Assembly: GCA_041745535.1 (NCBI GenBank)
Contig: JBGTIS010000157.1
Span: 1 to 44,375, forward strand
DNA: 44,375 nt
Direction: 5' to 3'
From: JBGTIS01 sp041745535
GTDB lineage: Bacteria > Bacteroidota > Bacteroidia > Cytophagales > Cyclobacteriaceae
Both the position numbers and the translations under genes were made by a program. Below, piece by piece: positions 31,632-40,891 of the stretch. Under the pieces are notes generated by a model that was not told the origin of the DNA, did no database searches, and saw only the letters and a list, made by a program, of their open reading frames with translations. How positions within the stretch are numbered: position 1 is the first letter of the stretch; each line of letters starts with the position of its first letter.

Positions 31632-32576
31632 TTACTTGGTAGCAATTTGCGCTTTCAGCCCATTCCTGGTAAGGAACTGATCGTACGCGGCTTTAATTAC
31701 TTCGGTATTGGGCGAAAGTGAGATGGCATATTCATAGTTAGTTAGGGCATCTACCAGCAAATTATTTTGCTCGTAAAATGAAGCAAGAATAATTTTATCA
31801 AGAGCGGATTCTTTTTCAGAAATCTCCTGTTTCAATTGCGACAGCCCCTGCTCTATGGCTGAGGTCTCATCTTGACCCAAAGGCTTAATGCCATAATTGT
31901 TCGATTGTAATTCTTTTATTCCTTTCGTTTTTACAGAAACAATTACCAGTTTCTCATCACTCAACATTGGGTTAGTAAAATCGAGGGTAAACTTAGTGCC
32001 TTGAAGCGTTTGTGTGGTAATCACTTCATCAAACATATCCTTTAACATCACTTCGTAAGTATCCACGCCTTCTATGCTGTTCCACATAATTAAAACTTTC
32101 TTGTTGTAAACATTTACCGTGTTCGGCAACAGTAGCTTTAGCTTATCCGATCTTTCCGGATTCCCATTCCCACTGCTTCTTTCAACATTAAAAGCGCCAT
32201 TCGATTTAATTTTATTAGATTGCATTTCGGCGATCAGCAAATCCGCATAGTGCATGGCTACCCCCGCACTTGGATTAAGAAACTGAGCCGCGAGTTCCTG
32301 TACCCGATATATGCCTGGCTTTGTAAGTGTTAGGGTATGCCCGCCAGTATGAATCAAGCCCAGGTAAGCATCTTCATCTAATCTTATGTAATCTTCACTG
32401 TTTAATGCGGTACCAGGCGTCATATTTTGCCAAATGTCCGTGTTCCTGACGTAACTCTTACCGTTGTCCAGTAAAACCTTGAATGTATAAGTAGAATCTT
32501 GGCCAACAACAGTGAAACTAAGAAACAGGTTTAAAAGAATGAATACAGCAAATTGAAATAATACGTTAATTTTCAT
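31632..32576 (-). CDS. Exported protein with FecR-like N-domain, function unknown
   Basis: The 314-residue product has a signal peptide (MKINVLFQFAVFILL..., cleaved near VVGQ). Residues about 28-95 read like a FecR/LPS-assembly type beta domain (FKVLLDNGKSYVRNTDIW, GTALNSEDYIRLDEDAYL, TLTLTKPGIYRV). Residues about 145-225 look like an immunoglobulin-like fold (VLIMWNSIEGVDTYEVML), and the C-terminal 80 residues are helical and resemble a single TPR pair (ALTNYEYAISLSPNTEV). I do not recognise a named family. An exact consensus promoter (32752-32781) lies upstream, giving a 5' leader of about 170 nt. It converges on the large sensor kinase gene. Confidence 0.7.
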   Translation of the reverse strand: MKINVLFQFAVFILLNLFLSFTVVGQDSTYTFKVLLDNGKSYVRNTDIWQNMTPGTALNSEDYIRLDEDAYLGLIHTGGHTLTLTKPGIYRVQELAAQFLNPSAGVAMHYADLLIAEMQSNKIKSNGAFNVERSSGNGNPERSDKLKLLLPNTVNVYNKKVLIMWNSIEGVDTYEVMLKDMFDEVITTQTLQGTKFTLDFTNPMLSDEKLVIVSVKTKGIKELQSNNYGIKPLGQDETSAIEQGLSQLKQEISEKESALDKIILASFYEQNNLLVDALTNYEYAISLSPNTEVIKAAYDQFLTRNGLKAQIATK

Positions 32577-32751
32577 ATTTCAGATTCCTACATTTTGTCA
32601 TTTTCAAGGGTATTCAATGAAACTTTACCGTAAGCAAATTTCATTTAAAAATAAACAACATTTCTTTACACTTTGGCCTTCTTACTTATGTGTTGAGATT
32701 AATAGCTGAAAGAGGTATCCGAATGTAAATAGAAAAAGTTAAAAATAATAA

Positions 32752-32781
32752 CAAAAATAAACAATTATTTAATAATTTCAA
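32752..32781 (-). promoter_or_regulatory. Candidate promoter of the FecR-like exported protein gene
   Basis: On the minus strand TTG (32781-32779), 19 bases and TATTTTTG (32759-32752) match the Bacteroidetes consensus exactly. The surrounding 449-base spacer (32577-33025) is very AT-rich, so a chance match is possible. The spacer also holds a TAnnTTTG element facing meaB (TAAATTTG, 32873-32880) without a good -33, and no coding frame. Confidence 0.45.
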
Positions 32782-33025
32782 AAAACAATGATTTTTTTGT
32801 AGGGTTACTATTTTTATGTGGTAATTATCCAGTATGAATATAAGCGATGTAGGGTTTACAGCAACTGAATACTAAATTTGTAAAATTTATATAACCTGTA
32901 TTCTATATAATTGCGCTAATCTTTTAAGCTAAATAAAAAATAATATAGAAATAGTGTAATTTCGTCTGTTTTAAACTATTATTTCACTTTCTGCCCTGTC
33001 AAATTATTAGAACAAAAATAGTATT

Positions 33026-34045
33026 ATGACCAGATTGCCCAAAAAAAAATTCATGGTACGGGATTACGTAAATGGCATTTTATCTTCTGATAAGTTTATT
33101 TTGAGCAAGACAATCACCCTGGTGGAAAGTACTTTGCCTAAGGATATAAAACTTGCCCAAGAGGTACTTGATAAAGTTTTACCTCATACCGGCAACTCTT
33201 TACGAATCGGAATAACGGGTGCTCCTGGTGTGGGCAAAAGTACATTTATAGAGGCTTTGGGCAATTGGGTTACCAAACAGAAACTCAAGCTTGCTGTGCT
33301 TACTGTTGATCCAAGTAGCCAGTATTCCAAAGGAAGTATTTTGGGTGATAAAACCCGGATGGGAAAATTATCTCATAATGCTTTGGCTTATATCAGGCCA
33401 TCGGCGGCAGGATCTGTGCTGGGTGGCGTTGGGCAGAAAACCCGTGAAAGTATTTTACTTTGTGAAGCGGCAGGGTATGAAGTAATTTTTGTGGAGACTG
33501 TAGGAGTAGGCCAATCCGAAACAGTAGTGCATGACATGGTAGATTTTTTTCTGCTTTTGCTGCTACCCGGAGCCGGTGACGAATTACAGGGTATTAAAAA
33601 AGGAATATTAGAAATGGCAGATCTGCTGGCAATAAATAAAGCTGAAGGAGAAAATGAAAGCAATGCTTTGAAAACAAAACACGATTTTGAGCAGGCATTC
33701 AGGCTTTTTCAAAAGGCAGAAAGCAACTGGCAGCCGCTTATAGTTACCTGTTCCGCGCTTACTGAAATGGGCATAGCCGATATATGGGATTACATCCAAC
33801 AATACAAAAGCTTAACACAGTTGAACGGTTACTTTAATAGAAGACGGCAACAGCAAAATTTAAGTTGGTTGCATGAACTTGTTCGATACAATCTGGAAAA
33901 AAGCTTTTATCAAAATGCAACTGTAGCGCAAGCGTTACCAGCTATTGAGCAGGAAGTACTGCAAGGTCGGCAGGCGGCCATTAGTGCCGCACGGCAGTTA
34001 ATAGAAATTAGTGAACCGTTTAAGAGGAACGACCCAACGAGATAA
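33026..34045 (+). CDS. meaB: Methylmalonyl-CoA mutase-associated GTPase
   Basis: The 339-residue product belongs to the MeaB/ArgK family: Walker A GAPGVGKS at residues 65-72, LTVDPSSQYSKGSILGDKTR near 95, IFVETVGVGQSE near 152 and NKAEGENE near 201 (GTP base recognition). MeaB protects and reactivates adenosylcobalamin-dependent methylmalonyl-CoA mutase. In many Bacteroidetes it neighbours the mutase subunits; here it stands alone, so the mutase must be elsewhere. Its 3' end overlaps that of the opposite-strand gene by 26 nt. Confidence 0.93.
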   Translation: MTRLPKKKFMVRDYVNGILSSDKFILSKTITLVESTLPKDIKLAQEVLDKVLPHTGNSLRIGITGAPGVGKSTFIEALGNWVTKQKLKLAVLTVDPSSQYSKGSILGDKTRMGKLSHNALAYIRPSAAGSVLGGVGQKTRESILLCEAAGYEVIFVETVGVGQSETVVHDMVDFFLLLLLPGAGDELQGIKKGILEMADLLAINKAEGENESNALKTKHDFEQAFRLFQKAESNWQPLIVTCSALTEMGIADIWDYIQQYKSLTQLNGYFNRRRQQQNLSWLHELVRYNLEKSFYQNATVAQALPAIEQEVLQGRQAAISAARQLIEISEPFKRNDPTR

Positions 34046-36833
34046 TAGAAAACTCCTTGGCGTAAGTTCTGTAAATGCGGAAAGAATTATCAGCTTCTGA
34101 ATAAATAAGCCCTATTTCAAAGCCGCTCTCGAAAGGCCGGTTATTATAAAGCTGTCCTTTGCCATCGTATAAATAGGTGAATTCCTGAATTTTATCGGTA
34201 ATGGCATATACTTCGTTACCAGCGCCAAAATTGTAATACTGAATTTTCAGCTTATCCTGGCTTAATGCCCCCGGACTAATATAGTTTTTCTCAAATATCA
34301 GGGTCCCATTCCGGTTTAGTATACTTATTTTACTCAAATCCTGCCGGGCAATAATGTAATTATTGGCCAAAGCATCAATGCAGAGCCGGAAAAAAGTTTG
34401 AGTAGAAGGGCGATACAATTGTTCTTTACGCACAATATTCCCCCGCAGGTTAAATGCTGTGATTTCTCCATTTTCGGTAATGGTAGTTAAAATTGTATTC
34501 TCAAACGTATTGCTTTCTTCTACAAATAACGGACTGTTTAACTTATCTTTTAAGTCTAAGGGAAAACCCGGATACACCTCACCCTGCCGGTTCAATACAT
34601 ATATTTTTCCATCTGCCTGCGCTGCTATAATCATGTCTTTTCCTCTTACCCTCAGGTGAAACGGATCAGCGGCTAATGGGCCACCCAATAACCGTGGCGT
34701 CCAGCCTTTCAGGTTTTCCTGCTCTTTGTTAAACATATACAGGTTACCAGTTTCATCTGTTACCAGAAAACGGTACCGTTTGCTATTGTCATAGTCGATT
34801 AGCGATAGTCTTGATATTTTCACGCTATCTGGCATATATAGGGGATAACCTTCCAGTAAATCGCCATTCCGATCAATGACATAAATAGCTTTTGCTGTGG
34901 CAAAAAAGTATTGCAGTTTGCCATTGTTATAGAAATCTATTTGCTGTAAATCAGAAACAATAGGATGTTTGACGGAATCTTTCCATAGAATGCCATTTTG
35001 CCTTGAAGTAAGGTATATGCCAGCAGAATCCTGTACAATAACCTCAAAATTCAGATTATCTGTACTTTTCACTACAAATGGCTTGGAAATAATAATGTTT
35101 TCTGTAAGCACATTTTGCTCGGTAGTAAAATGCTCTTCCTGTGGATTTACAGATTCCGGTTTTCGGTACTGAAGGGCTATGCTGGTATAATACTGTTCAT
35201 CAGCATTGCTAAACTGAAGGGCTACTCTGTCAAAAGCTTTAATTTGCGTACTGTAATTGTCAAACAATTGTTGCCACTTGGGCGACAAATGCGCTTTTAA
35301 CATTTCCCATGCACGGGCGGTATTAATAATGATGCTTACATTGGCCTTATCATTAATACTTTCTAAAAACACACTTTGCTTTACCGACTTGCGCCAGGTG
35401 CTTTCCAGTTCCTGGTCTAAAATCACCTTTTTAATGGTATTCATGCTATTGGCCAATACCAAATAGTTGTCCATAAAAGTGAAAAAGCACCGGTCGAACC
35501 CAGAAAATGACGACCCCCAAACGGCAGCCGGGAATTCCGAATAAGTAATCTCTCTGATTAACCGCGTACCGAACAACTCGCTGTATATTGAATCAGGCTG
35601 TGATGAATTTTCACTATTATTCAACGCAATAAGGCTTTGCAATGCTTCGGTGGTATCTGTTACCTGTAAGAGAAGTAATTTGTCCGGATGGTTTACATCA
35701 ACGGATTCTAACGTTGCCAGCCCCATCTCACCTGCCAACCAGGAGAAAACGCCATCGGATGGAAACGCAGTGGTATTTCCCGGGGCAGGGTCCGCTTTTG
35801 TCAATTGATTTCGCGGGTCGTCTGTGCGTAAGTATTCCGCGTAGTTATTTTGCCAAACGGTGGGCTGATTGAAAGTAAAATGATAGAAAATGGCGGTTTC
35901 TTCCGGAATATAATCCGTCATGTTTAAAGTACCAGGTTTTTGTTTCTGAAAGGTACCCAGCAGAGAAGTAATAGGGCCGTTTGCTGAGGATTCGGCAATA
36001 TTTCCGGTTACAGCACTGAATCCGCTCATCATAACTTGCTGATTGGTAATATCAATATCTAAAAAAGTAGCATCGCAAAGCCTGCTTATTTTTTGTAACG
36101 AAGGGGTGGTTTTTGTATCGGTAAAGGTGGAAAGCAATAAAGGTATTTTTCTGAAATTGAGGTACAGATTACCCTCATCATTGGTTAGTTTAGGTACAGA
36201 AAACACATCCCGATTCAATTTTCGGAAATTTACTCCTTCTTTTTCCTGTTCATTAATGGTTCTAATCACATCTTCTACGAGAAAAGGAGTGAAACTACCC
36301 ATAAAAAAGTTTTTGAAAATCAGGTAAGAAAAACGTTTACCAGTCTTTTGATCTTTCAGCTCATTGATATTGAAACCATTGTATTCTCGCACATCATTAG
36401 TAATACCTGGCTGATCTTCAGAAGATTTCAAAACTTGTCGCGCGATTGAATGCTCACTGACATTGCCTAACTCAAAAAAATACAGATAGTCAATTTCATC
36501 TTTTGAAATAGCATGTATAGAAACCAATACCTGCTTGTTGTGTAATAAGCCGGCTATTTTTTCTTCTTTTCCTCCTAAACTATCCAGTTTATCAATATTA
36601 CTTTCAATTTCCTTAAAATAAGGCAGTGAGGAAAAAATATTCCATACAGGTTTCTCCTGTATGCTTTTCCAGTTTTCCAGCAAGTCATCCGACTCGTACA
36701 CCATAATCGCGCTTTCAGGAACATAGGTCCAGATATCAGGTTTTTCAGTAGCGTAGTGAAACTTGTAGAAAAAGTAAGCCCCTCCGGCAAGTAAACATAA
36801 TAACAGGGCAAAAAGTAGGTGACGGGTTTTCAA
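34020..36833 (-). CDS. Large membrane-anchored protein, DUF3352-like with C-terminal propeller repeats
   Basis: The 937-residue product has an N-terminal membrane anchor (LLFALLLCLLAGGAYFFYKF, residues 6-25) and a large outside part. The first 580 residues resemble Bacteroidetes proteins annotated DUF3352 (start pattern PDIWTYVPESAIMVYES), for which no function is known. Residues about 610-930 carry repeated strands such as NGDLLEGYPLYM, TGNLYMFNKEQE, DGKIYVLNRQGEVYPGFPL and NRNGTLIFEKN, a pattern of FG-GAP or PQQ-like propellers. Such a layout suits a scaffold or binding protein at the cell surface. The C-terminal codons overlap meaB tail to tail by 26 nt. A tight hairpin at 36866-36893 lies 33 nt upstream of the start. 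Confidence 0.6.
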   Translation of the reverse strand: MKTRHLLFALLLCLLAGGAYFFYKFHYATEKPDIWTYVPESAIMVYESDDLLENWKSIQEKPVWNIFSSLPYFKEIESNIDKLDSLGGKEEKIAGLLHNKQVLVSIHAISKDEIDYLYFFELGNVSEHSIARQVLKSSEDQPGITNDVREYNGFNINELKDQKTGKRFSYLIFKNFFMGSFTPFLVEDVIRTINEQEKEGVNFRKLNRDVFSVPKLTNDEGNLYLNFRKIPLLLSTFTDTKTTPSLQKISRLCDATFLDIDITNQQVMMSGFSAVTGNIAESSANGPITSLLGTFQKQKPGTLNMTDYIPEETAIFYHFTFNQPTVWQNNYAEYLRTDDPRNQLTKADPAPGNTTAFPSDGVFSWLAGEMGLATLESVDVNHPDKLLLLQVTDTTEALQSLIALNNSENSSQPDSIYSELFGTRLIREITYSEFPAAVWGSSFSGFDRCFFTFMDNYLVLANSMNTIKKVILDQELESTWRKSVKQSVFLESINDKANVSIIINTARAWEMLKAHLSPKWQQLFDNYSTQIKAFDRVALQFSNADEQYYTSIALQYRKPESVNPQEEHFTTEQNVLTENIIISKPFVVKSTDNLNFEVIVQDSAGIYLTSRQNGILWKDSVKHPIVSDLQQIDFYNNGKLQYFFATAKAIYVIDRNGDLLEGYPLYMPDSVKISRLSLIDYDNSKRYRFLVTDETGNLYMFNKEQENLKGWTPRLLGGPLAADPFHLRVRGKDMIIAAQADGKIYVLNRQGEVYPGFPLDLKDKLNSPLFVEESNTFENTILTTITENGEITAFNLRGNIVRKEQLYRPSTQTFFRLCIDALANNYIIARQDLSKISILNRNGTLIFEKNYISPGALSQDKLKIQYYNFGAGNEVYAITDKIQEFTYLYDGKGQLYNNRPFESGFEIGLIYSEADNSFRIYRTYAKEFSIISLGRSS

Positions 36834-36865
36834 GATCGATTTTTTTTGTAAATTTATAAAATAAA

Positions 36866-36893
36866 TAAGGCTTTAGTAAAAACTAAAGCCTTA
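36866..36893. terminator. Perfect 12-base hairpin in the leader of the DUF3352-like gene
   Basis: TAAGGCTTTAGT and ACTAAAGCCTTA are perfect 12-base arms with an AAAA loop. On the minus strand it is followed by TTATTTATTTTATAAA and then the start codon, so it could end a leader transcript or shape the 5' untranslated region. A minus-strand TATATTTG (37010-37003) upstream is a plausible -7 element. The rest of the 364-base spacer (36834-37197) shows nothing else I can name. Confidence 0.55.
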
Positions 36894-37197
36894 AGTCAAA
36901 CCACAAAATAAAACTACCTCAATAAACTCTTTAATATTTTTATATTTAAATATCCTTGGCGGATGTTTAAATGTTGTCGCTCTTTAATTAATTAATATGT
37001 AACAAATATAGGGCCTCCTGAAGTTAAATACTTTGCGTTTCTGGCAAGAGTATCAGCTATGTAAGGTTTTTCGGGATACAAAAGTTTTTAATTCGGATAA
37101 AGCGGTTTTCTTTTATCGTAAAGCAAAATTCGCCCTCCAAATCTGAATTTAATTCCGCGAATTTGGGTTATCAGGATTGCGGACTGAGTGTTAAAAT

Positions 37198-37485
37198 ATG
37201 TTTATAGATTTCGCTTTTGTTGTATTTGCTTTCTTTTTGACCATACCTGCTGTAACAGGGTATTTCGCGTATAGCTATGGGCGATCTTTTTGGCTTTGGT
37301 TTTTCGCGGGCTGTTTTCTGCCCGTACTTTCTAATATACTTTTACTAATTCTTACCAGAAATTATAACAAAACAAGGAAATATCCCTCATTTTTAACCCA
37401 GTACGAGGATGAGCAAATGGAAAGGCTGATAGATGGAGTTATAGGAAATACGGATATTGAAAAAATAAATGAGAACAGTAAATAA
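37198..37485 (+). CDS. Small membrane protein of unknown function
   Basis: The 95-residue product has two membrane segments (about residues 3-23 and 31-53, FWLWFFAGCFLPVLSNILLL) and a charged, acidic tail (YEDEQMERLIDGVIGN). It has the look of short phospholipase-D-N-like or YqaE-like Bacteroidetes membrane proteins, but no family is certain. It ends 2 nt before the rsgA stop on the other strand and has no obvious partner. Confidence 0.6.
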   Translation: MFIDFAFVVFAFFLTIPAVTGYFAYSYGRSFWLWFFAGCFLPVLSNILLLILTRNYNKTRKYPSFLTQYEDEQMERLIDGVIGNTDIEKINENSK

Positions 37486-37487
37486 AT

Positions 37488-38411
37488 TTACCTTCTGTTG
37501 TCATCATCCTCTAGCATGCTTAAATAACTTTCGTACCGGCTTATGGCAATTTTACCTGCTTCTACCGCCTCGATGACCGCACATTTAGGTTCATGGGTAT
37601 GCGTACAGTTATAAAATTTGCACTGCCCCATCAAATCACGCATTTCAGGAAAATAATGGCTCAGTTCTTCTTCTTCTATGTCAATAAGGCCCAGTTCTTT
37701 AATCCCTGGCGTATCAATCACAAAGGTTTCAGGGTTTAACTGAAACATTTCCGCGAAAGTGGTAGTATGCACGCCCTTATCGGCAAATGACGAAACCTCA
37801 GATGTTTTTTGCGCAATGCCAGGATTAAGCTGATTAAGAATAGTAGACTTTCCTACGCCCGAATGACCGGAGAATAAAGAGGTTTCCCCCTGTAACAGGT
37901 GTTTCAAACGGCTAATGTCTTCCGGATTTAATGCTGAAATGGTGATAGTCTGATAGCCTACTTGCTCGTATAACTGACAAAGCCGCTCCTGTTTTTTTTG
38001 CTGTTTCGTGTTTAATAAATCTGTTTTATTAAAAATCAGTAAAACCGGTATCCGAAAGGCTTCGGCCGACACTAAAAAGCGGTCGATAAAACCCAATGAA
38101 GTGCGTGGAAAAATCAGGCTTGCGATCAGCACAGCCTGATCAATATTAGCAGCGATTATATGCCCATGCGCTGTTTTCCGGATAGATTTCCGGATAATAA
38201 AATTTGTTCTGGGATGAATATCAGTAATGATGGCGGTGTTTTCCGCTTTACTTTCAAGGGTAATAGCTACCCGATCGCCTACAGCGAGCGGATTGGTTAC
38301 CTTCATGTTTTCCAGCTTAAATTTTCCTCTCAGCCGGCTTCGGTAAACGGTACCGTCGTCGGTTAACACTTTGTACCAGGAGCCGGTTGACTTAATCACT
38401 AATCCTTCCAT
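37488..38411 (-). CDS. rsgA: Ribosome small-subunit-dependent GTPase A
   Basis: The 307-residue product has the circularly permuted order that defines RsgA: an OB-fold at residues 1-65, then NKTD at 128-131 (G4), then GHSGVGKS at 182-189 (G1) and DTPGIKELGL near 235 (G3). A zinc site follows (CKFYNCTHTHEPKCAV). It releases RbfA and aids 30S subunit maturation. It lies 48 nt after waaA on the same strand. Confidence 0.95.
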   Translation of the reverse strand: MEGLVIKSTGSWYKVLTDDGTVYRSRLRGKFKLENMKVTNPLAVGDRVAITLESKAENTAIITDIHPRTNFIIRKSIRKTAHGHIIAANIDQAVLIASLIFPRTSLGFIDRFLVSAEAFRIPVLLIFNKTDLLNTKQQKKQERLCQLYEQVGYQTITISALNPEDISRLKHLLQGETSLFSGHSGVGKSTILNQLNPGIAQKTSEVSSFADKGVHTTTFAEMFQLNPETFVIDTPGIKELGLIDIEEEELSHYFPEMRDLMGQCKFYNCTHTHEPKCAVIEAVEAGKIAISRYESYLSMLEDDDNRR

Positions 38412-38459
38412 ACCAAAAATATAATCAATATCTGTAGATAATTAGGTAACATAAATTTG

Positions 38460-39704
38460 CTACAAAATGGTTTTTACATAATCCATAATTTTGTCGGTGG
38501 CGCCTTTATGGGTAGCAATATATTGCTTGCAGGTTGCTTTTGCTTTGCGGTAAGCAGCTTCGTTTTCCATAAAAAAAGTTACTTTCTTTTTAAGTTCCTG
38601 CTGATTTTCTATGGGAAAAGCTACCTCTAAATTAATAAGTTCCGCGGCTTCGTGGAAGGTATGGTATTTTTTGTTGCCAAAAAAAATGGGCATTCCAAAA
38701 GTGGCGGGTTCCAGAATATTGTGCAACCCGGTTTTAAAAGCACCACCTACAAAGGCAAAATCTCCATACTGATACAGGGCCGTGAGCATGCCAATGTTAT
38801 CAATAATGAGTACACTGGCGCTGTACAACTCTTTTTGCCCGGCCCGCGAATAGCGAATGGTTTGCCCAGGCAAAGCGTTTTCAATATGTTTGATCTCGGA
38901 TTCATCAATAGTATGAGGAGCGATAATAAACTTCAGAACAGCCTGGTTTTCCTGAATAAATGGAATCAGTATTTCCATATCTTCCGGCCAGCTGCTGCCA
39001 ATTATCATCAGTTTGCCGCCGGCTTTGAACCGCTCTGCAATGGCAATGGGCTGTACATGGGCGCAAATTTCAGCAACACGGTCGAAACGGGTATCCCCTG
39101 CTACGGTATAATGCTGAATACCAATTTGCTGAATGAGGGTTGCCGATTTTTGGTCCTGGAAAAAATAGTGTCTGATTTTATGCAGCGTTTCGTGATAAAA
39201 TTTTCCATACCACCGGAATGGCGTATAATGGGGTAGGAAAATTACAGAAATAGCCAGCGCCGGAATGTTTTGCTTTTCCAGTTCCGATAAATAAAAAAAC
39301 CAGTATTCATATTTTACAAAAAACGCAATAACAGGTTTTACCAGTTGAACAAGTTTTTTCGCATGCGACGGATTGTCGGTGGGCAGGTAACAAATGCAGT
39401 CGGCAATCGGATAGTTTTTCCTTACTTCATAACCGGAAGGTGAGAAAAACGTAAGAAATATTTTTATCGATGGAAATTCTTTCTTTAATCTTTCCATCAC
39501 CGGACGGCCCTGTTCAAATTCGCCCAGAGAAGCGCAGTGAAACCAGGCCACCTGATCCGTGGTTGCAAGGCTATCAGAGAATTGTTGTATCTGCCTGAAT
39601 ACATCTTTTCTTCCCCGAACAAATTTTCTGATTTTCCTATTGAAGGGATATGCCAGCCAAACCCCTGCCTGAAAGACAATTGGAAAAACGCGATTAATAA
39701 TCAA
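38460..39704 (-). CDS. waaA: 3-deoxy-D-manno-octulosonic acid transferase
   Basis: The 414-residue product is a GT30-family Kdo transferase. It has the N-terminal membrane-associated segment, WFHCASLGEFEQGRPV near residue 54 with the catalytic Glu, FFVKYEYWFFYL near 135, and the C-terminal FVGGAFKTGLHNILEPATFG motif near 325. It attaches Kdo to the lipid A precursor, the first step of the lipopolysaccharide core. A TAnnTTTG element (TAGCTTTG, 39733-39726 minus strand) lies about 22 nt before the start. rsgA follows. Confidence 0.93.
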   Translation of the reverse strand: MIINRVFPIVFQAGVWLAYPFNRKIRKFVRGRKDVFRQIQQFSDSLATTDQVAWFHCASLGEFEQGRPVMERLKKEFPSIKIFLTFFSPSGYEVRKNYPIADCICYLPTDNPSHAKKLVQLVKPVIAFFVKYEYWFFYLSELEKQNIPALAISVIFLPHYTPFRWYGKFYHETLHKIRHYFFQDQKSATLIQQIGIQHYTVAGDTRFDRVAEICAHVQPIAIAERFKAGGKLMIIGSSWPEDMEILIPFIQENQAVLKFIIAPHTIDESEIKHIENALPGQTIRYSRAGQKELYSASVLIIDNIGMLTALYQYGDFAFVGGAFKTGLHNILEPATFGMPIFFGNKKYHTFHEAAELINLEVAFPIENQQELKKKVTFFMENEAAYRKAKATCKQYIATHKGATDKIMDYVKTIL

Positions 39705-39798
39705 ATCTTCTTTTTTTTAGGGATGCAAAGCTAAAGAATCCTTTTTAAAGGAAACACCTCACATCCACTAAAATTCCAGATCAGCTACCTGCGAACCT

Positions 39799-40848
39799 TT
39801 ACGGTTTAGATTTGTAATGAATTCGCGGTAAACTGTTAAGCCGCTCGGCACTTGATTCGGGAGTGATATCCCGCTGCGGATCGCCCAGCATTTCGTATCC
39901 TACCCGAAACTTTTTAATAGTGGCAGAGCGCAGCAAAGGAGGATAAAAATGGTGATGAAAATGCCAGCCTGCATGGGCTTTCCCATCGGTCGGAGCCTGG
40001 TGGATTCCGGCGGAGTAGGGAAAGGAAACCTCAAACAAATTGTCGTAAATAATAGTAAGCTCTTTCAGTATTTTAGCATACATTTCCTTTTCCTGCCCAG
40101 TGAACTGGCCGATATGCTGAATATGCCTTTTGCTGATGATCATGGTTTCGAAAGGCCAGAATGCCCAGTAAGGTACCAATGCTACAAAGCTTTCATTTTC
40201 CGCGATAATCCGTTTTTTTTCTTTCAGCTCAAGCTGAACGTAATCGCTTAACAAACTTTTGCCTTTTTCCTGATAATATGCCTCCTGGGTGGTGGTTTCT
40301 TTAGCCGGTTCGCCCGGAACATGGCTTTGGGCCCAGATTTGTCCGTGCGGGTGCGGATTACTACAGCCCATTACGCTACCTTTGTTTTCAAAAATCTGAA
40401 CATAATTGATAAAAGGTTTACTGCCCAAATCAAGATATTCTTTTTGCCAGAGGTCTACCACCTTGATAATATCTGGAAGTTCCATTTCCGGCAGGGTAAG
40501 GTCGTGGCGAGGCGAAAAGCAGATGACTTTGCAAATCCCCAGTTCGCTGACAGCTTGTAATAAACCTTCCTTTTCAAAATTTCCACTGGGCACGTCCGCC
40601 TGTAAGGCACCAAAATCGTTCTGGAAAATAAAAGTATCGGCATAGGGCGGGTTCTCAATGCCACCGGCGCGCGTATTGCCAGGACATAGGTAACAGGTCG
40701 GGTCATACGACGGACGCGCATCTTCCTGATTCTTTTCAACCTGCCCCTGCCAGGGACGTTTTGCCCGGTGCGGCGACACTAAAATCCATTCACCCACTAA
40801 AGGATTATACCGGCGGTGTGGGTGCTCTGCTATATCAAATGTTGACAT
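39799..40848 (-). CDS. galT: Galactose-1-phosphate uridylyltransferase
   Basis: The 349-residue product has zinc ligands near the N-terminus (TCYLCPGN, Cys52 and Cys55) and the catalytic triad motif GCSNPHPHGQIWAQ, where His168 should be the uridylylated nucleophile. The C-terminal HFHHHFYPPLLRS is also conserved. It exchanges UMP between UDP-glucose and galactose-1-phosphate in the Leloir pathway. It follows galK by 43 nt. No galE or galM is visible. Confidence 0.95.
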   Translation of the reverse strand: MSTFDIAEHPHRRYNPLVGEWILVSPHRAKRPWQGQVEKNQEDARPSYDPTCYLCPGNTRAGGIENPPYADTFIFQNDFGALQADVPSGNFEKEGLLQAVSELGICKVICFSPRHDLTLPEMELPDIIKVVDLWQKEYLDLGSKPFINYVQIFENKGSVMGCSNPHPHGQIWAQSHVPGEPAKETTTQEAYYQEKGKSLLSDYVQLELKEKKRIIAENESFVALVPYWAFWPFETMIISKRHIQHIGQFTGQEKEMYAKILKELTIIYDNLFEVSFPYSAGIHQAPTDGKAHAGWHFHHHFYPPLLRSATIKKFRVGYEMLGDPQRDITPESSAERLNSLPRIHYKSKP

Positions 40849-40891
40849 GGTTACATGCTTTTGTTAAAAAAGGCAAAATTGCTTTACAAAA

